DNA from: Shewanella basaltis
GTDB taxonomy: Bacteria > Pseudomonadota > Gammaproteobacteria > Enterobacterales > Shewanellaceae
DNA length: 64,000 nt
Assembly (NCBI RefSeq): GCF_023283885.1
Contig: NZ_JAKILA010000002.1
Span: 62,001 to 126,000 of the forward strand
Reading direction: 5' to 3'
Below, one piece after another: positions 8,350 through 18,418 of this stretch (its first letter is position 1; each line of letters opens with the position of its first letter). The translations under genes and the position numbers were made by a program. Under the pieces are notes generated by a model. That model saw only the letters and a list, made by a program, of their open reading frames with translations, was not told the DNA's origin and did no database searches.

Positions 8350-11300
8350 TTAGGATTGCTGCCTGTTTTGTTTGGCAATGGCGTCATTTAGCTGGGCTTC
8401 TACAAACCCTGGCGAATGAGTCGTGGCCGATATTAAACGATACATTGCAGGGATAACAAGTAGCGTCACTAGGGTCGCAAATGCCATGCCGGAGAATATC
8501 ACAGTTCCTACTGCAATTCGGCTTTCGCTGCCAGCACCAGTCGAAATGATTAACGGGATAGCCCCAATCAGAGTGGTAAATGCTGTCATTAATATGGGTC
8601 TAAGTCGGCGTGCTGAAGCATCGATAATTGCCGTATCAAGCGGTAGGCCTCTGTCGCGTAACTGGTTGGCAAATTCAACAATCAAAATACCGTTTTTGGT
8701 GACCATACCAATTAGCATAATCATGCCTATTTGACTGTAAATGTTTATGCCTTGGTTGGTGAGCACTAAACCGATAAAACCACCTAAAATGCCCATTGGC
8801 ACGGTAAACATCACTACCGCTGGATTGATAAAACTCTCAAATTGTGCCGCCAACACTAGGTAGGCAATCAGCAGCGCTAAACCAAATACAATCAGTACAC
8901 CGGATTGATTTTCTTTGTAATCCTTTGACTCACCTGTGTAGGCGATAGAAATGTCACTGGGTAATAATGTCACCGCCCGTTGTTCTAAAAAGTCTAGTGC
9001 CTCACCTAACGTGTAGCCGTTACCTAAATTGGCTTTAATGGTGATAGACTTTTGCTTATTGGTATGGCTTAGGCGTTGTGGTGAAGCAATTTCTTCCACG
9101 TGGGTTACCGTGTCTAAGGTGATCAGTTCACCCTTTGCACTTCTGAAATAAATTTTGCTGAGATCGGTAACACTATTGAAGCTATTTTCATCGCCTCGAA
9201 GATAGACATCGTATTCTTCTCCTCGCTCAACAAACGTGGTTTCACTGCGACCGCCTAACATAATTTCTAGTGTGGTTGAAATTTCTGACACGCTTATGCC
9301 GAGTTCTGCTGCTCGTTGCTTATCGACGGTAACAACAAGTTCTGGTGTGGTCTCGGCATAGTCTAAGTCTGCTCCCTCAAGCATGGGGCTGGCATCTGCC
9401 TCTTGTTGCAGGATTTGCGCCCACTTAAATAGCTCAGGATAGTCTGAGCCACCTAGTACAAATTGAACCGGTTCGCTTGATTGGCCTCTAAAGCCAGGCA
9501 GCATAGGGCGAACCATCACATCAGGAATGTCTTTTAGGGTTTGGCTGATAAGACCTAATGCTTGTTTAATGTCTTCATCGCGCTTTGCCCAATCTTCTAA
9601 TTGTATAATCGCAAAACCAGTTTGATCACCCGCACGGCCACCAAAAGCGGGTGCTTCAATACTAAATGATTTAACAACTCCCTGGCCTAAAAGCGGCATT
9701 AATCTGCTTTCCACTATGTCCATATTAGCGATCATGCGGTTGTAGCTGGTGCCTTCAGCGCCCTTTATAAAGGCAAATAATACTCCTCGGTCTTCTTGGG
9801 GGGACAGTTGTGAGGGCACTTGTTGCATGAGTAAGTAACTGCCGCCGACACAAGATAAGATAACGATTGGCGCGGCAACACGCCAAGCTAATGCCCAGGT
9901 CACTATGCTGCGATAACGGGTTTCAAGACGTGCAAAGCCTTTATCAATCCATAGATTAAAGCGACTCTTATTAACGTTAGCTTTAAGAAGCTTGCTTCCC
10001 ATCACTGGGGTAAGTGTAAGTGCAATGAGCGATGAGAAAATCACCGACATGGCCAACATAACAGAGAACTTGGTGAACAGTAGGCCGACCATGCCATCCA
10101 TAAACGAAATTGGTAAAAACACCATAACCAACACGAGTGTGGTTGATACCACAGCAAAACCCACTTCTCGCGTACCTTTGTAGGCTGCTAGTAGAGGCTC
10201 TTCACCTTTTTCAATGTGATGAAAGATGTTTTCAACTACTACAATCGCATCATCTACCACTAATCCAATGGCTAATATTAATGCCATTAAGGTTAATAGA
10301 TTGATTGAGTAACCTAGACTGTATGCAGCGATAAATGCGGCAATTAAGGATACAGGTACAGTGACAGCAGGGATCAATGTGGCTCTGACTTGGCCAATAA
10401 AAATATACAATACCAAGACAACCAAAATCCCAGTGATCAATAGCGTGTTGTAGACCTCATTAATTGAGCGGTCAATAAATACGTTGGCATCATAATCTAC
10501 AACCAGTTTAGTGCCCTTTGGTAGAAAACCTTGTACTTTGTCGACTTCCTCTTGAACACGTTTAGAAATGTCTAAAGGGTTGGCGTCTGATTGCGGCACA
10601 ATGCCTAGGCTTAGGTTAACAATACCGTTGCTTTTGAAGGTTGAGTTTTCGTTTTCGGCGCCAATAAACACATTGGCAACATCTTTAAGGTAAATTGGGC
10701 TGCCATCTTCAGCTGTATGCACCACAAGGTAATTAAAATCTTCTGGGCTAAAATACAGGCGTTTTGTTCGAACTGCCATCACAGTGGTGTCGTTACGGAC
10801 TTCACCACCTGGTGTTTCTAAGTTTTCGGTGTTTAATGCACTAATGATATCGCTGGTGGTGACATTTCTGCCGGCCATTAATTGCGGCTTTAACTGCACA
10901 TACATCACTTTATATAGGCCGCCAGAGATATTTACTGAGCTCACGCCGGTAATTAAGCTAAACCTGTCTTCTAATACCCGTTCTGCATAGTCCGTTAGTT
11001 GTGTCCGATCCATGTTTTCTGAACTTAGATTGACATAAATGGAGGGTTCACCTGTGCCGTTATCTTTTGACACGATAGGATCGTCGGCTTCGTCGGGTAA
11101 ACGGCGCTGAGCTTTAGCAACCGCATCGCGAACATCGCTCACCCCTTCAGTTAAATTCCAGCCTAATTCAAATTCAATGGAAATCCGTGACATGCCATTG
11201 CGAGTGGTCGAGGTGATTTCGTCAATACCACTAATCCCTGTGAGTTCATCCTCGAGGGCTTTAGTGATTTTGCTTTCCATGATCGTTGCTGATGCCCCGC

Positions 11301-11454
11301 TGTATGTTGTCATGACCGTCACTACAGGGTTTTGTACATCAGGCATTTCTCTTACAGCAAGTTTTGAAAACGACACCAAACCAAACACACAAAGCAATAG
11401 GCTCAGTACAATGGCAACAACCGGGCGTTTAACTGCGGTATCACTTAGCCACAT
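8350..11454 (-). CDS. RND multidrug efflux pump, inner-membrane transporter (HAE1 family)
   Basis: 1034 residues, the usual length of AcrB/MexB-type proton-driven pumps. The protein begins WLSDTAVKRPVVAIVLSLLL (first membrane helix) and has the duplicated arrangement of a large periplasmic loop followed by a helix bundle. The proton-relay motif VVDDAIVVVENI is present in helix 4, and a late block VTKNGILIVEFANQLRDRG matches the second half. It exports drugs or other amphiphiles through a tripartite complex. Its ATG overlaps the stop codon of the adaptor gene (TAATG), which implies translational coupling. No TolC-type outer-membrane gene is in the operon, so an outer-membrane channel encoded elsewhere is expected. 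The substrate cannot be predicted. Confidence 0.95.
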   Translation of the reverse strand: MWLSDTAVKRPVVAIVLSLLLCVFGLVSFSKLAVREMPDVQNPVVTVMTTYSGASATIMESKITKALEDELTGISGIDEITSTTRNGMSRISIEFELGWNLTEGVSDVRDAVAKAQRRLPDEADDPIVSKDNGTGEPSIYVNLSSENMDRTQLTDYAERVLEDRFSLITGVSSVNISGGLYKVMYVQLKPQLMAGRNVTTSDIISALNTENLETPGGEVRNDTTVMAVRTKRLYFSPEDFNYLVVHTAEDGSPIYLKDVANVFIGAENENSTFKSNGIVNLSLGIVPQSDANPLDISKRVQEEVDKVQGFLPKGTKLVVDYDANVFIDRSINEVYNTLLITGILVVLVLYIFIGQVRATLIPAVTVPVSLIAAFIAAYSLGYSINLLTLMALILAIGLVVDDAIVVVENIFHHIEKGEEPLLAAYKGTREVGFAVVSTTLVLVMVFLPISFMDGMVGLLFTKFSVMLAMSVIFSSLIALTLTPVMGSKLLKANVNKSRFNLWIDKGFARLETRYRSIVTWALAWRVAAPIVILSCVGGSYLLMQQVPSQLSPQEDRGVLFAFIKGAEGTSYNRMIANMDIVESRLMPLLGQGVVKSFSIEAPAFGGRAGDQTGFAIIQLEDWAKRDEDIKQALGLISQTLKDIPDVMVRPMLPGFRGQSSEPVQFVLGGSDYPELFKWAQILQQEADASPMLEGADLDYAETTPELVVTVDKQRAAELGISVSEISTTLEIMLGGRSETTFVERGEEYDVYLRGDENSFNSVTDLSKIYFRSAKGELITLDTVTHVEEIASPQRLSHTNKQKSITIKANLGNGYTLGEALDFLEQRAVTLLPSDISIAYTGESKDYKENQSGVLIVFGLALLIAYLVLAAQFESFINPAVVMFTVPMGILGGFIGLVLTNQGINIYSQIGMIMLIGMVTKNGILIVEFANQLRDRGLPLDTAIIDASARRLRPILMTAFTTLIGAIPLIISTGAGSESRIAVGTVIFSGMAFATLVTLLVIPAMYRLISATTHSPGFVEAQLNDAIAKQNRQQS

Positions 11455-12557
11455 TATTTACGCTCCTGTATTGACCTTGCTTGGTGATTGTCAGTTGTCA
11501 GCGCATTGGAATGTGCGAGGTCGTTCACTTTAATGCCATCGCGCATATTCACTAACCCTTGAACCACAATGTTATCGCCAATATTAATCCCAGACTCAAT
11601 TAACACTTGATCTTTAATCCGCGCACCTAATATCACTTCTGTGCGCTTGGCTATATTGTCTTGGTTGATAACGTAAACAAATCGTTTAGTGCCAGAATAT
11701 TCAAGCGCCTGAACGGGTACGATAGGGGCCGAAACACTTGGAAATGTTAAGGTTGCAGACATCATCATGCCCGGTTTTAACTTACCGTGTTGATTGTCAA
11801 ATTGACTACGGATTTTAAGGTTAAGAGTTTGTTCGTTGACCCTAGGGTCGATAGCGATGATATTGCCTATAAAGGGGTCATTTTCCCAAGCTCTGCTGGT
11901 GGCGTTAACAGGCATACCTGTACTAAGTAGCGATAAATAATGTTCAGGCACTTGTAAGTCTAATTGCAGTATCGACAGATCGTCTAACGACAATAGTTCT
12001 TCATTCATACTGACCATTTTGCCGCGGCTGAAGTTAATTAGGCCTGTATTGCCACTAAATGGGGCTACTAGTGTGTGGTAAGCGAGTTCAGTTTGAGCTG
12101 ATTGCAAGCGGGCGAGGGCAATATCGACACTGGCTTTTTGGGCTTCTATTTCCGTTTGGGTAATCGCATTTACATTAATTAGCTTTAAAAATTCATTGAG
12201 TTTACGCACTTCATCTTTATGGTAAGCCTGAGCTTCTAGGACATTGGCTTTTGCCTTGCTGCTGTCTAAGGTTAATAGCACTTGGCCTTTAGTGACATGT
12301 TGGTTAGACGTTACGGCTATCTCTGCTATTTTGCCACCTACTTGTGGCGCTATCATTACCGAGTCGGTAGCGGCTAATTTGCCAATAAGTGTAATCGATT
12401 GAGATAACTCATGTTGCTCAACACTTGCGGTGACCACTGGGACGATTTTTTCGGCTCGTTGCGGCTTTTGCGCTGCAATGACATTGACACTTAATACGCT
12501 GGAGGTTAAGAGCACTACCGCCGCAGAAAACGTATTCAAGCCATGTTTTTTTATCAT
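11454..12557 (-). CDS. RND efflux periplasmic adaptor (membrane fusion protein)
   Basis: 367 residues from the ATG at 12557. An upstream in-frame ATG at 12689 would add 44 residues without a sensible targeting sequence, whereas 12557 gives a signal peptide (KKHGLNTFSAAVVLLTSS, ending near VIAA). The lipoyl-like half-motifs APQVGGKIAEIAVTSNQHVTKGQ and TLVAPFSGNTGLI flank an alpha-hairpin, and a beta-barrel domain follows, the normal adaptor order. It bridges the RND pump and an outer-membrane channel. It is the first gene of the operon and its stop overlaps the pump's start. Confidence 0.92.
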   Translation of the reverse strand: MIKKHGLNTFSAAVVLLTSSVLSVNVIAAQKPQRAEKIVPVVTASVEQHELSQSITLIGKLAATDSVMIAPQVGGKIAEIAVTSNQHVTKGQVLLTLDSSKAKANVLEAQAYHKDEVRKLNEFLKLINVNAITQTEIEAQKASVDIALARLQSAQTELAYHTLVAPFSGNTGLINFSRGKMVSMNEELLSLDDLSILQLDLQVPEHYLSLLSTGMPVNATSRAWENDPFIGNIIAIDPRVNEQTLNLKIRSQFDNQHGKLKPGMMMSATLTFPSVSAPIVPVQALEYSGTKRFVYVINQDNIAKRTEVILGARIKDQVLIESGINIGDNIVVQGLVNMRDGIKVNDLAHSNALTTDNHQARSIQERK

Positions 12558-12713
12558 GTAGGGATATCTCTGTAGACAATGTGCGGGTGGCCGCAAAGGG
12601 TGGTTAGCTTGTGCAATAGTGTAATTATTTTGTGGAAAAAATAGCGTAAAGTAATGTAAAGCTTTTGGTTTGTTTGTAACAAGGCGCAAATATCATTGAT
12701 TATTAGCATGTAC

Positions 12714-12743
12714 AAAAAAGCCATATCAATGGATATGGCTTTT
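12714..12743 (-). terminator. Rho-independent terminator after the coiled-coil protein gene
   Basis: AAAAGCCATATC pairs with GATATGGCTTTT around a four-base loop. On the minus strand it ends in a run of six T and lies about 36 bp past the stop of the gene at 12779-14029, insulating it from the efflux operon. Confidence 0.85.
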
Positions 12744-12778
12744 GAGCGGGCTAACAGAGCTAAAATAAAGCCTAGTTG

Positions 12779-14029
12779 TTATTTTTCAATGGGCTCGTTG
12801 GTGAACTCAATATTTTGCTTTTTGGTTGCAGGCGACACACCCATAAAGTATTCGTAACCTTTGTCGCTAGATGTTTTCTTAGCATTGTCATCGCTTAATT
12901 TAATGCTGGTTTGATCAGAAAACAGTGTGTACTTCGCTTTAGGTTTTTGCTCTGCAGGCTGCTGAGTTGGTTTTGCTGATGGTTTTAGAATGCCTTTGGG
13001 AACTTCTGCCACTACAACCGATGGCTTGCTTGCTGGTTTTTTAGCCGGGGTAACATTAGAGAATTTGTAATTAAATACACCATTGCCTTCAATGTTTTCA
13101 ACACTGGATTGATCTTGGTTTTGGTAAGAGGCCAAAATACCATGTTTACCAAGCGGAATTTCGTGGAATAGTTTTTTACCCGTACCAATTTTAACGCCGT
13201 TAACAAACCAGTCTGCAGGTACGTTACTGACTAACGTGACCATTGCTGATTTCAACCCTAATTTTTCATTTAGCATTTCGTCGATTTTGTTGTTATAAGA
13301 TGGCTTGAATTTCATGGCCACTTTATAGTTTAAATCGCCTCTCATGTTCATGTTTGCGTCAATCACTTCGTAAGACAGTAATACGCTTTTGTCGTTTAAA
13401 AACGGAGATTCGTTACGAGTATTGCTTACAATGCTGCTTTGTGATTCTTTTAAACACGCGGCAATAGTTTGGTATTTAGAGCACTCTGTCGACCCATTTA
13501 TATTTACCGGAAGCGTACTGCTTGATTTTGATAAATCAGCAATTAAACGATTCGTAATGTCTGTTTTCAGTTTAAATAACTGTTGGCTCTTACTGGCACG
13601 TTGCTTGTTGATTTTTTCATATTCAGACAGAATTTCGACTTTTTCGGATTCTAGTCGTTTACTGTCTTCTTCCGCTTTTTGGGTTAATTCATCAACTAAA
13701 ATGACAGACTCTTCAATTTGCTTGTAAGTGTCAGGTAGGGATGTTTTGCTGCGGATAGCATCAGGTAAACCATCGATTAATGCATCATAGCGAAGCTGCT
13801 CAGATGCAATGGTTTTCTTAAGACCTTCAACGTCATAGGCTTTTTTGTTGAGTTGTGAGAATTTGTCATTCACATTAATTAGCAGACTATCGATATCATA
13901 TTCGTTTTCGATTTTGTTTAGTGTCTGTTGTTCTGAACTGGTGATGACTTCGAGTGCCGCAAATGAATTGCTTGCATATAAGCACAATAAAGCAAGGCTA
14001 ATTGAACCGTATCTCACTGATCTCTCCAT
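12779..14029 (-). CDS. Exported coiled-coil protein with PEGA-like segment, unknown function
   Basis: I do not recognise a named family for this 416-residue protein. It has a signal peptide (residues 1-24, ending SFA|AL), then a long charged region from about 30 to 175 with heptad-like spacing that suggests a coiled coil. Two cysteines (STECSKYQTIAACLK) could form a disulfide near residues 182-192. A segment TLVSNVPADWFVNGVKIGTG followed by IPLGKHGILASY resembles a PEGA domain. The C-terminal 100 residues are rich in Lys, Pro and Ser and probably disordered. It is monocistronic with its own terminator, and a periplasmic or envelope location is inferred. Confidence 0.7.
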   Translation of the reverse strand: MERSVRYGSISLALLCLYASNSFAALEVITSSEQQTLNKIENEYDIDSLLINVNDKFSQLNKKAYDVEGLKKTIASEQLRYDALIDGLPDAIRSKTSLPDTYKQIEESVILVDELTQKAEEDSKRLESEKVEILSEYEKINKQRASKSQQLFKLKTDITNRLIADLSKSSSTLPVNINGSTECSKYQTIAACLKESQSSIVSNTRNESPFLNDKSVLLSYEVIDANMNMRGDLNYKVAMKFKPSYNNKIDEMLNEKLGLKSAMVTLVSNVPADWFVNGVKIGTGKKLFHEIPLGKHGILASYQNQDQSSVENIEGNGVFNYKFSNVTPAKKPASKPSVVVAEVPKGILKPSAKPTQQPAEQKPKAKYTLFSDQTSIKLSDDNAKKTSSDKGYEYFMGVSPATKKQNIEFTNEPIEK

Positions 14030-14253
14030 AATATTTCTTTACAAGCTGGAACCATAGACACTCTGTAATGCGCTGAGTGTAATCAGCAGAGCAAAATAAT
14101 CCGTTAATAATTTATAATACTGAAGTTATTTTTGCTTTACAAACAGATTGTGGTGCATTGCTCACAATAAATTGACAAAATTTTGACACTTCTAATTGCT
14201 GAAACGAGTTTATATCGAAATAGCATAAATATAAACGAAAATCAGCCTGATAA
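14030..14253. other. Gene-free promoter region of the coiled-coil protein gene
   Basis: AT-rich sequence upstream of the leftward gene starting at 14029. It should hold that gene's promoter, but I cannot point to a confident -35/-10 pair. The only frame here, starting at 14183, runs into the repeat element and is not credible. Confidence 0.5.
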
Positions 14254-14286
14254 AATAAAACAGAGACTTATCGTCTCTGTTTTATT
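14254..14286. terminator. Strong bidirectional-type hairpin, probable ettA terminator displaced by a repeat
   Basis: A perfect 14-bp stem (AATAAAACAGAGAC with its complement at 14273-14286) closes a five-base loop and has T-rich flanks on both strands. Its position fits an ettA terminator, but the 291-bp repeat element at 14290-14580 now lies between the ettA stop codon and the hairpin. Confidence 0.7.
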
Positions 14287-14289
14287 GCA

Positions 14290-14580
14290 AGGGTCTGCTT
14301 ATTTTCCAAGGTTGTTTTTGCAGCCAATAGTTGCCCATGACTCACAAATAACTGCGCGGCAGAGACGTTAAGGGGGAGTGACGCTACATCATATAGTCGA
14401 TAACGCAGTCAAGTTGGCCAACAAACACAGCTCATAAGGGGCGGCTAAAAACGTGTACTCTTTGGTTAAATGATGCTTTGCGAACAAAGACTTGCCTAGA
14501 TGACTAGCCAAGGCATGGACTCATTTACCTCGATTAACACGTTTTTAACTCGAACCACATTCAACAATAAACAGGCCCTA
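14290..14580. mobile_element. MITE-like repeat, family A, copy 1 (long form)
   Basis: 291 bp sharing its ends and interior with copies at 28448-28659 and 57400-57676. The ends are inverted: AGGGTCTGCTTATTTTCC on the left and AACAATAAACAGGCCCT on the right. Shared internal landmarks are GCGGCAGAGAC, GTCGATAACGCAGT, CCAACAAAC, GGCTAAAAACG and ACGTTTTTAACTCGAAC. It has no coding capacity. A clear target duplication was not found. It is the most diverged of the three copies. Confidence 0.8.
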
Positions 14581-14615
14581 GCACTTGTCTTAAAACCCGT
14601 TTAAGTGCGCCTGAG

Positions 14616-16283
14616 TTATTTGCTAATACGTTTGTATTTTAAACGATGCGGTTCTACTACATCTGTCCCTAACGTTTCTTTGAGCCATGTTGAGTATTCG
14701 GTGTAGTTACCTTCATAGAAGTTCACTTTACCTTCGTCACGGTAGTCCAGAATGTGGGTCGCGATACGGTCAAGGAACCAACGGTCATGCGAGATAACCA
14801 TGGCGCAGCCTGGGAATTCCAGTAACGCTTCTTCTAAAGCGCGCAACGTTTCAACGTCCAGGTCGTTTGTTGGTTCGTCGAGTAATAAAACGTTGCCGCC
14901 AGCTTGTAAAAGCTTAGCCAAGTGCACACGGTTGCGCTCACCACCGGATAAAGTGCCAATAATTTTTTGTTGATCGCCACCACGGAAGTTAAAGCGGCCA
15001 ACGTAAGCACGGCTAGGGATCTCGGTATTATTGATACGCATAATGTCTAAGCCGCCAGAGATTTCCTGCCACACAGTGTTCTTGTCGTTCATCGAATCGC
15101 GGAACTGCTCAACAGAGGCAATTTTCACAGACTCACCAACAGAAATCGTGCCGCTGTCTGGTTGCTCTGTACCCGATATCATTTTAAACAAGGTGGATTT
15201 ACCGGCGCCGTTAGCACCAATAATGCCAACAATGGCCCCTTTAGGGACAGTAAATGTTAAATCATCAATTAGAACTCTATCACCGTATGACTTGGTTAAA
15301 TTGGTCACCTCGATAACTTTATCACCAAGGCGTGGCCCAGGTGGGATGAAAAGTTCATTGGTTTCGTTACGTTTTTGGTAATCGTTGGTGTTCAATTCTT
15401 CAAAGCGAGCCATACGGGCTTTACCTTTAGATTGACGACCTTTAGCCCCTTGACGAACCCACTCTAATTCTTTTGCGATGGTTTTTTGGCGTGCACTTTC
15501 TGCTGAAGACTCTTGTTGTAAACGTGCATCTTTTTGCTCAAGCCATGATGAATAGTTGCCTTCCCATGGTATGCCTTCGCCGCGGTCTAACTCTAAAATC
15601 CAACCGGCAGCATTATCTAAGAAATAACGGTCGTGGGTAATGGCCACCACAGTGCCGGTATATTCTTGCAAAAAGTGCTCTAACCAGGCTACCGACTCAG
15701 CATCTAGGTGGTTGGTCGGTTCGTCGAGTAATAGCATTTCTGGCTTTTCTAGCAGTAAACGGCAAATAGCCACACGGCGGCGCTCACCACCCGATAGCAC
15801 TGCGATTTTCGCATCCCATTCTGGTAGTCTAAGTGCATTGGCTGCCCGTTCAAGAATGCGGTCAAGGTTATGGGCATCTTGAGACTGAATAATGGCCTCT
15901 AATTCACCTTGCTCTTTTGCCAATGCATCGAAGTCGGCATCGGGCTCTGCGTAGGCGGCATACACTTCATCTAAACGTGTTAACGCATTTTTGGCTTCGC
16001 TTACCGCTTCTTCGATGGCTTCACGCACCGTTTGCTCTTCATTTAAGCGCGGTTCTTGTGGTAAATAACCAATTTTAAGCCCAGGCATTGGGCGTGCTTC
16101 ACCTTCAATTTCGGTATCAATACCTGCCATAATGCGCAGTAATGTAGATTTACCTGAGCCGTTTAAACCAAGTACACCGATTTTTGCGCCAGGGAAAAAA
16201 CTTAACGAAATGTCTTTTAAAATTTGCTTTTTAGGTGGAACAATCTTACCCACACGAAGCATGCTGTATACAAATTGAGCCAT
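14616..16283 (-). CDS. ettA: Energy-dependent translational throttle protein EttA (ABC-F)
   Basis: 555 residues with two ATP-binding cassettes and no membrane segments. Walker A motifs are GLNGSGKST and GANGAGKST; signature motifs are LSGGERRRVAICRLL and LSGGERNRVHLAKLL; Walker B regions LLLLDEPTNHLD and VLLLDEPTNDLD carry the catalytic Glu. The start MAQFVYSMLRVGKIVPP is characteristic of EttA. The protein binds the ribosomal E site and gates entry into elongation according to the ATP/ADP ratio. It is transcribed alone, divergently from glyA, with the repeat element immediately downstream. Confidence 0.97.
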   Translation of the reverse strand: MAQFVYSMLRVGKIVPPKKQILKDISLSFFPGAKIGVLGLNGSGKSTLLRIMAGIDTEIEGEARPMPGLKIGYLPQEPRLNEEQTVREAIEEAVSEAKNALTRLDEVYAAYAEPDADFDALAKEQGELEAIIQSQDAHNLDRILERAANALRLPEWDAKIAVLSGGERRRVAICRLLLEKPEMLLLDEPTNHLDAESVAWLEHFLQEYTGTVVAITHDRYFLDNAAGWILELDRGEGIPWEGNYSSWLEQKDARLQQESSAESARQKTIAKELEWVRQGAKGRQSKGKARMARFEELNTNDYQKRNETNELFIPPGPRLGDKVIEVTNLTKSYGDRVLIDDLTFTVPKGAIVGIIGANGAGKSTLFKMISGTEQPDSGTISVGESVKIASVEQFRDSMNDKNTVWQEISGGLDIMRINNTEIPSRAYVGRFNFRGGDQQKIIGTLSGGERNRVHLAKLLQAGGNVLLLDEPTNDLDVETLRALEEALLEFPGCAMVISHDRWFLDRIATHILDYRDEGKVNFYEGNYTEYSTWLKETLGTDVVEPHRLKYKRISK

Positions 16284-16533
16284 GTTTATTCAGTTTAGTA
16301 GTCAACAAAGATGATGATAATTCTACTGTATTATTGGCTGAACTCAACAGGGGATTAACGGATTTAATGTTATGGCTCAATAGCAAAAAGAAAATGGACA
16401 ATGAGAGGTTTTACATGAATCGTTTTGTATTGAGAACACAGTGAATTTCATGTTGTTTCTACTGTGAATAATTAGCGTTGCAGAGTAGAATACCGCGCAA
16501 CCCTACTATATAGATAATGATGTTGGAGCTACC

Positions 16534-17787
16534 ATGTTGAAGAAAGCGATGAATATTGCGGATTACGATCCAGAATTATTTAAAGCCATTGAAGATGAAA
16601 CTTGTCGTCAAGAAGAACACATTGAATTGATTGCGTCTGAAAACTATACCAGTCCACGAGTGATGGAAGCGCAAGGTTCTCAGTTAACTAACAAGTATGC
16701 TGAAGGTTATCCAGGTAAGCGTTACTATGGTGGGTGTGAGTACGTTGATGTTGTTGAAACATTAGCGATTGAACGCGCAAAAGAATTATTTGGCGCAACC
16801 TATGCTAACGTGCAACCACATTCTGGTTCACAAGCTAATAGTGCTGTTTTCATGGCGTTATTACAACCAGGTGACACTGTTTTAGGGATGAACCTCGCTC
16901 ACGGTGGTCACTTAACCCATGGTTCGCCCGTTAATTTTTCAGGCAAACTTTATAATATCATTCCTTATGGTATCGACGAGTCTGGCAAAATTGACTACGA
17001 CGAAATGGAACGCTTAGCGGTTGAGCATAAACCTAAAATGATGATTGGTGGTTTCTCTGCGTATTCAGGGATTGTTGACTGGGCTAAAATGCGTGAAATT
17101 GCTGATAAAATTGGCGCTTACTTATTTGTCGATATGGCGCACGTTGCGGGCTTAATTGCTGCTGGTGTGTACCCAACGCCAGTGCCACATGCACACGTTG
17201 TGACTTCAACTACCCATAAAACGTTAGCGGGTCCTCGTGGTGGCATTATTATTTCTGCAGCTAACGATGAAGACTTATACAAAAAGTTAAATTCTGCAGT
17301 ATTCCCTGGTGGTCAAGGTGGCCCATTAATGCACGTTATCGCGGGTAAAGCGGTGGCATTTAAAGAAGCATTAGAGCCAGAGTTTAAAGCCTACCAGCAA
17401 CAAGTGGTTAAAAATGCCAAAGCCATGGTTGAAGTATTTTTAGACCGTGGTTACAAGATCGTATCTGGCGGTACTGAAAACCACTTAATGTTAGTTGATT
17501 TAATTGGTCGTGATTTAACCGGTAAAGAAGCTGACGCAGCATTAGGTAGTGCTAACATTACCGTGAACAAAAACTCAGTGCCTAACGATCCGCGTTCGCC
17601 ATTTGTGACATCGGGTGTGCGTATTGGTACTCCAGCGATCACGCGCCGCGGCTTTAAAGAAGCTGAAGCGAAAGAGTTAACGACGTGGATTTGTGACATT
17701 TTAGATGACGCATCTAACACTGCGGTTATTGAACGTGTGAAAGGCCAAGTGTTGGCGTTATGTGCTAAGTTCCCTGTATACGGTTAA
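16534..17787 (+). CDS. glyA: Serine hydroxymethyltransferase
   Basis: 417 residues, the normal length. It interconverts serine and glycine with tetrahydrofolate, supplying one-carbon units. The PLP-binding lysine is K229 in [24 protein letters not shown] and HGGHLTHG are further family landmarks. GGAG lies about seven bases before the ATG. It is followed by its own terminator and then by nrdR. Confidence 0.98.
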   Translation: MLKKAMNIADYDPELFKAIEDETCRQEEHIELIASENYTSPRVMEAQGSQLTNKYAEGYPGKRYYGGCEYVDVVETLAIERAKELFGATYANVQPHSGSQANSAVFMALLQPGDTVLGMNLAHGGHLTHGSPVNFSGKLYNIIPYGIDESGKIDYDEMERLAVEHKPKMMIGGFSAYSGIVDWAKMREIADKIGAYLFVDMAHVAGLIAAGVYPTPVPHAHVVTSTTHKTLAGPRGGIIISAANDEDLYKKLNSAVFPGGQGGPLMHVIAGKAVAFKEALEPEFKAYQQQVVKNAKAMVEVFLDRGYKIVSGGTENHLMLVDLIGRDLTGKEADAALGSANITVNKNSVPNDPRSPFVTSGVRIGTPAITRRGFKEAEAKELTTWICDILDDASNTAVIERVKGQVLALCAKFPVYG

Positions 17788-17842
17788 TCACTATTGGTGT
17801 TGAGGTTTAGGTTAACCTTATGCCGCAAATAGGATAAACTTT

Positions 17843-17875
17843 AATGGCCGCTAATTTTAGCGGCCATTTTGTTTT
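17843..17875 (+). terminator. Rho-independent terminator after glyA
   Basis: AATGGCCGCTA pairs with TAGCGGCCATT around a four-base loop and is followed by TTGTTTT. It lies 56 bp past the glyA stop and only 15 bp before the nrdR start. Confidence 0.88.
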
Positions 17876-17889
17876 CTGCAGGAGGTTCA

Positions 17890-18339
17890 ATGCATTGCCC
17901 TTTTTGTAGCGCGACCGATACCAAAGTTATCGATTCTCGATTAGTGGCCGATGGCCATCAAGTTCGCCGTCGCCGGGAATGTACCGAATGCCATGAACGT
18001 TTTACCACGTTTGAAGGGGCTGAGTTAGTTATGCCCAGAGTGATAAAACGTGATGGCACCAGACAGCCATTTGACGAAGAGAAACTCCGTGGTGGCATGT
18101 TGCGCGCGGTTGAAAAACGCCCAGTGTCAATTGATGAAATAGAACAAGCACTCACCAAGATTAAGTCAACTTTACGCGCTACCGGTGAGCGTGAAGTGGA
18201 TTCAGAAATGATTGGCAACCTGATGATGGAACAACTAATGAGCCTAGATAAAGTGGCTTACATTCGTTTTGCTTCAGTTTATCGTGCATTCGAAGATGTC
18301 TCTCAGTTTGGCGAAGCCATTGCTAAACTGCAAAAGTAA
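17890..18339 (+). CDS. nrdR: Transcriptional repressor NrdR
   Basis: 149 residues from the ATG at 17890, chosen over an in-frame ATG at 17869 because AGGAGG lies just upstream and because NrdR proteins begin MHCPFC. The N-terminal zinc ribbon has CPFC and CTECHERF; an ATP-cone domain follows ([16 protein letters not shown]). NrdR senses ATP/dATP and represses ribonucleotide reductase genes by binding NrdR boxes. It precedes the riboflavin genes, as in many gammaproteobacteria. Confidence 0.97.
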   Translation: MHCPFCSATDTKVIDSRLVADGHQVRRRRECTECHERFTTFEGAELVMPRVIKRDGTRQPFDEEKLRGGMLRAVEKRPVSIDEIEQALTKIKSTLRATGEREVDSEMIGNLMMEQLMSLDKVAYIRFASVYRAFEDVSQFGEAIAKLQK

Positions 18340-18418
18340 TCCCAGATTAAGAATCATGTTGAGTAATATTGATGTCGCTTTGATGAGATCAACATGCCAG
18401 TAAACGAGATGAATAACC

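Noticed and set aside
8423..11533. Several rightward frames inside the efflux pump and adaptor genes
   Set aside because: They are reverse-strand shadows of clearly homologous leftward genes.
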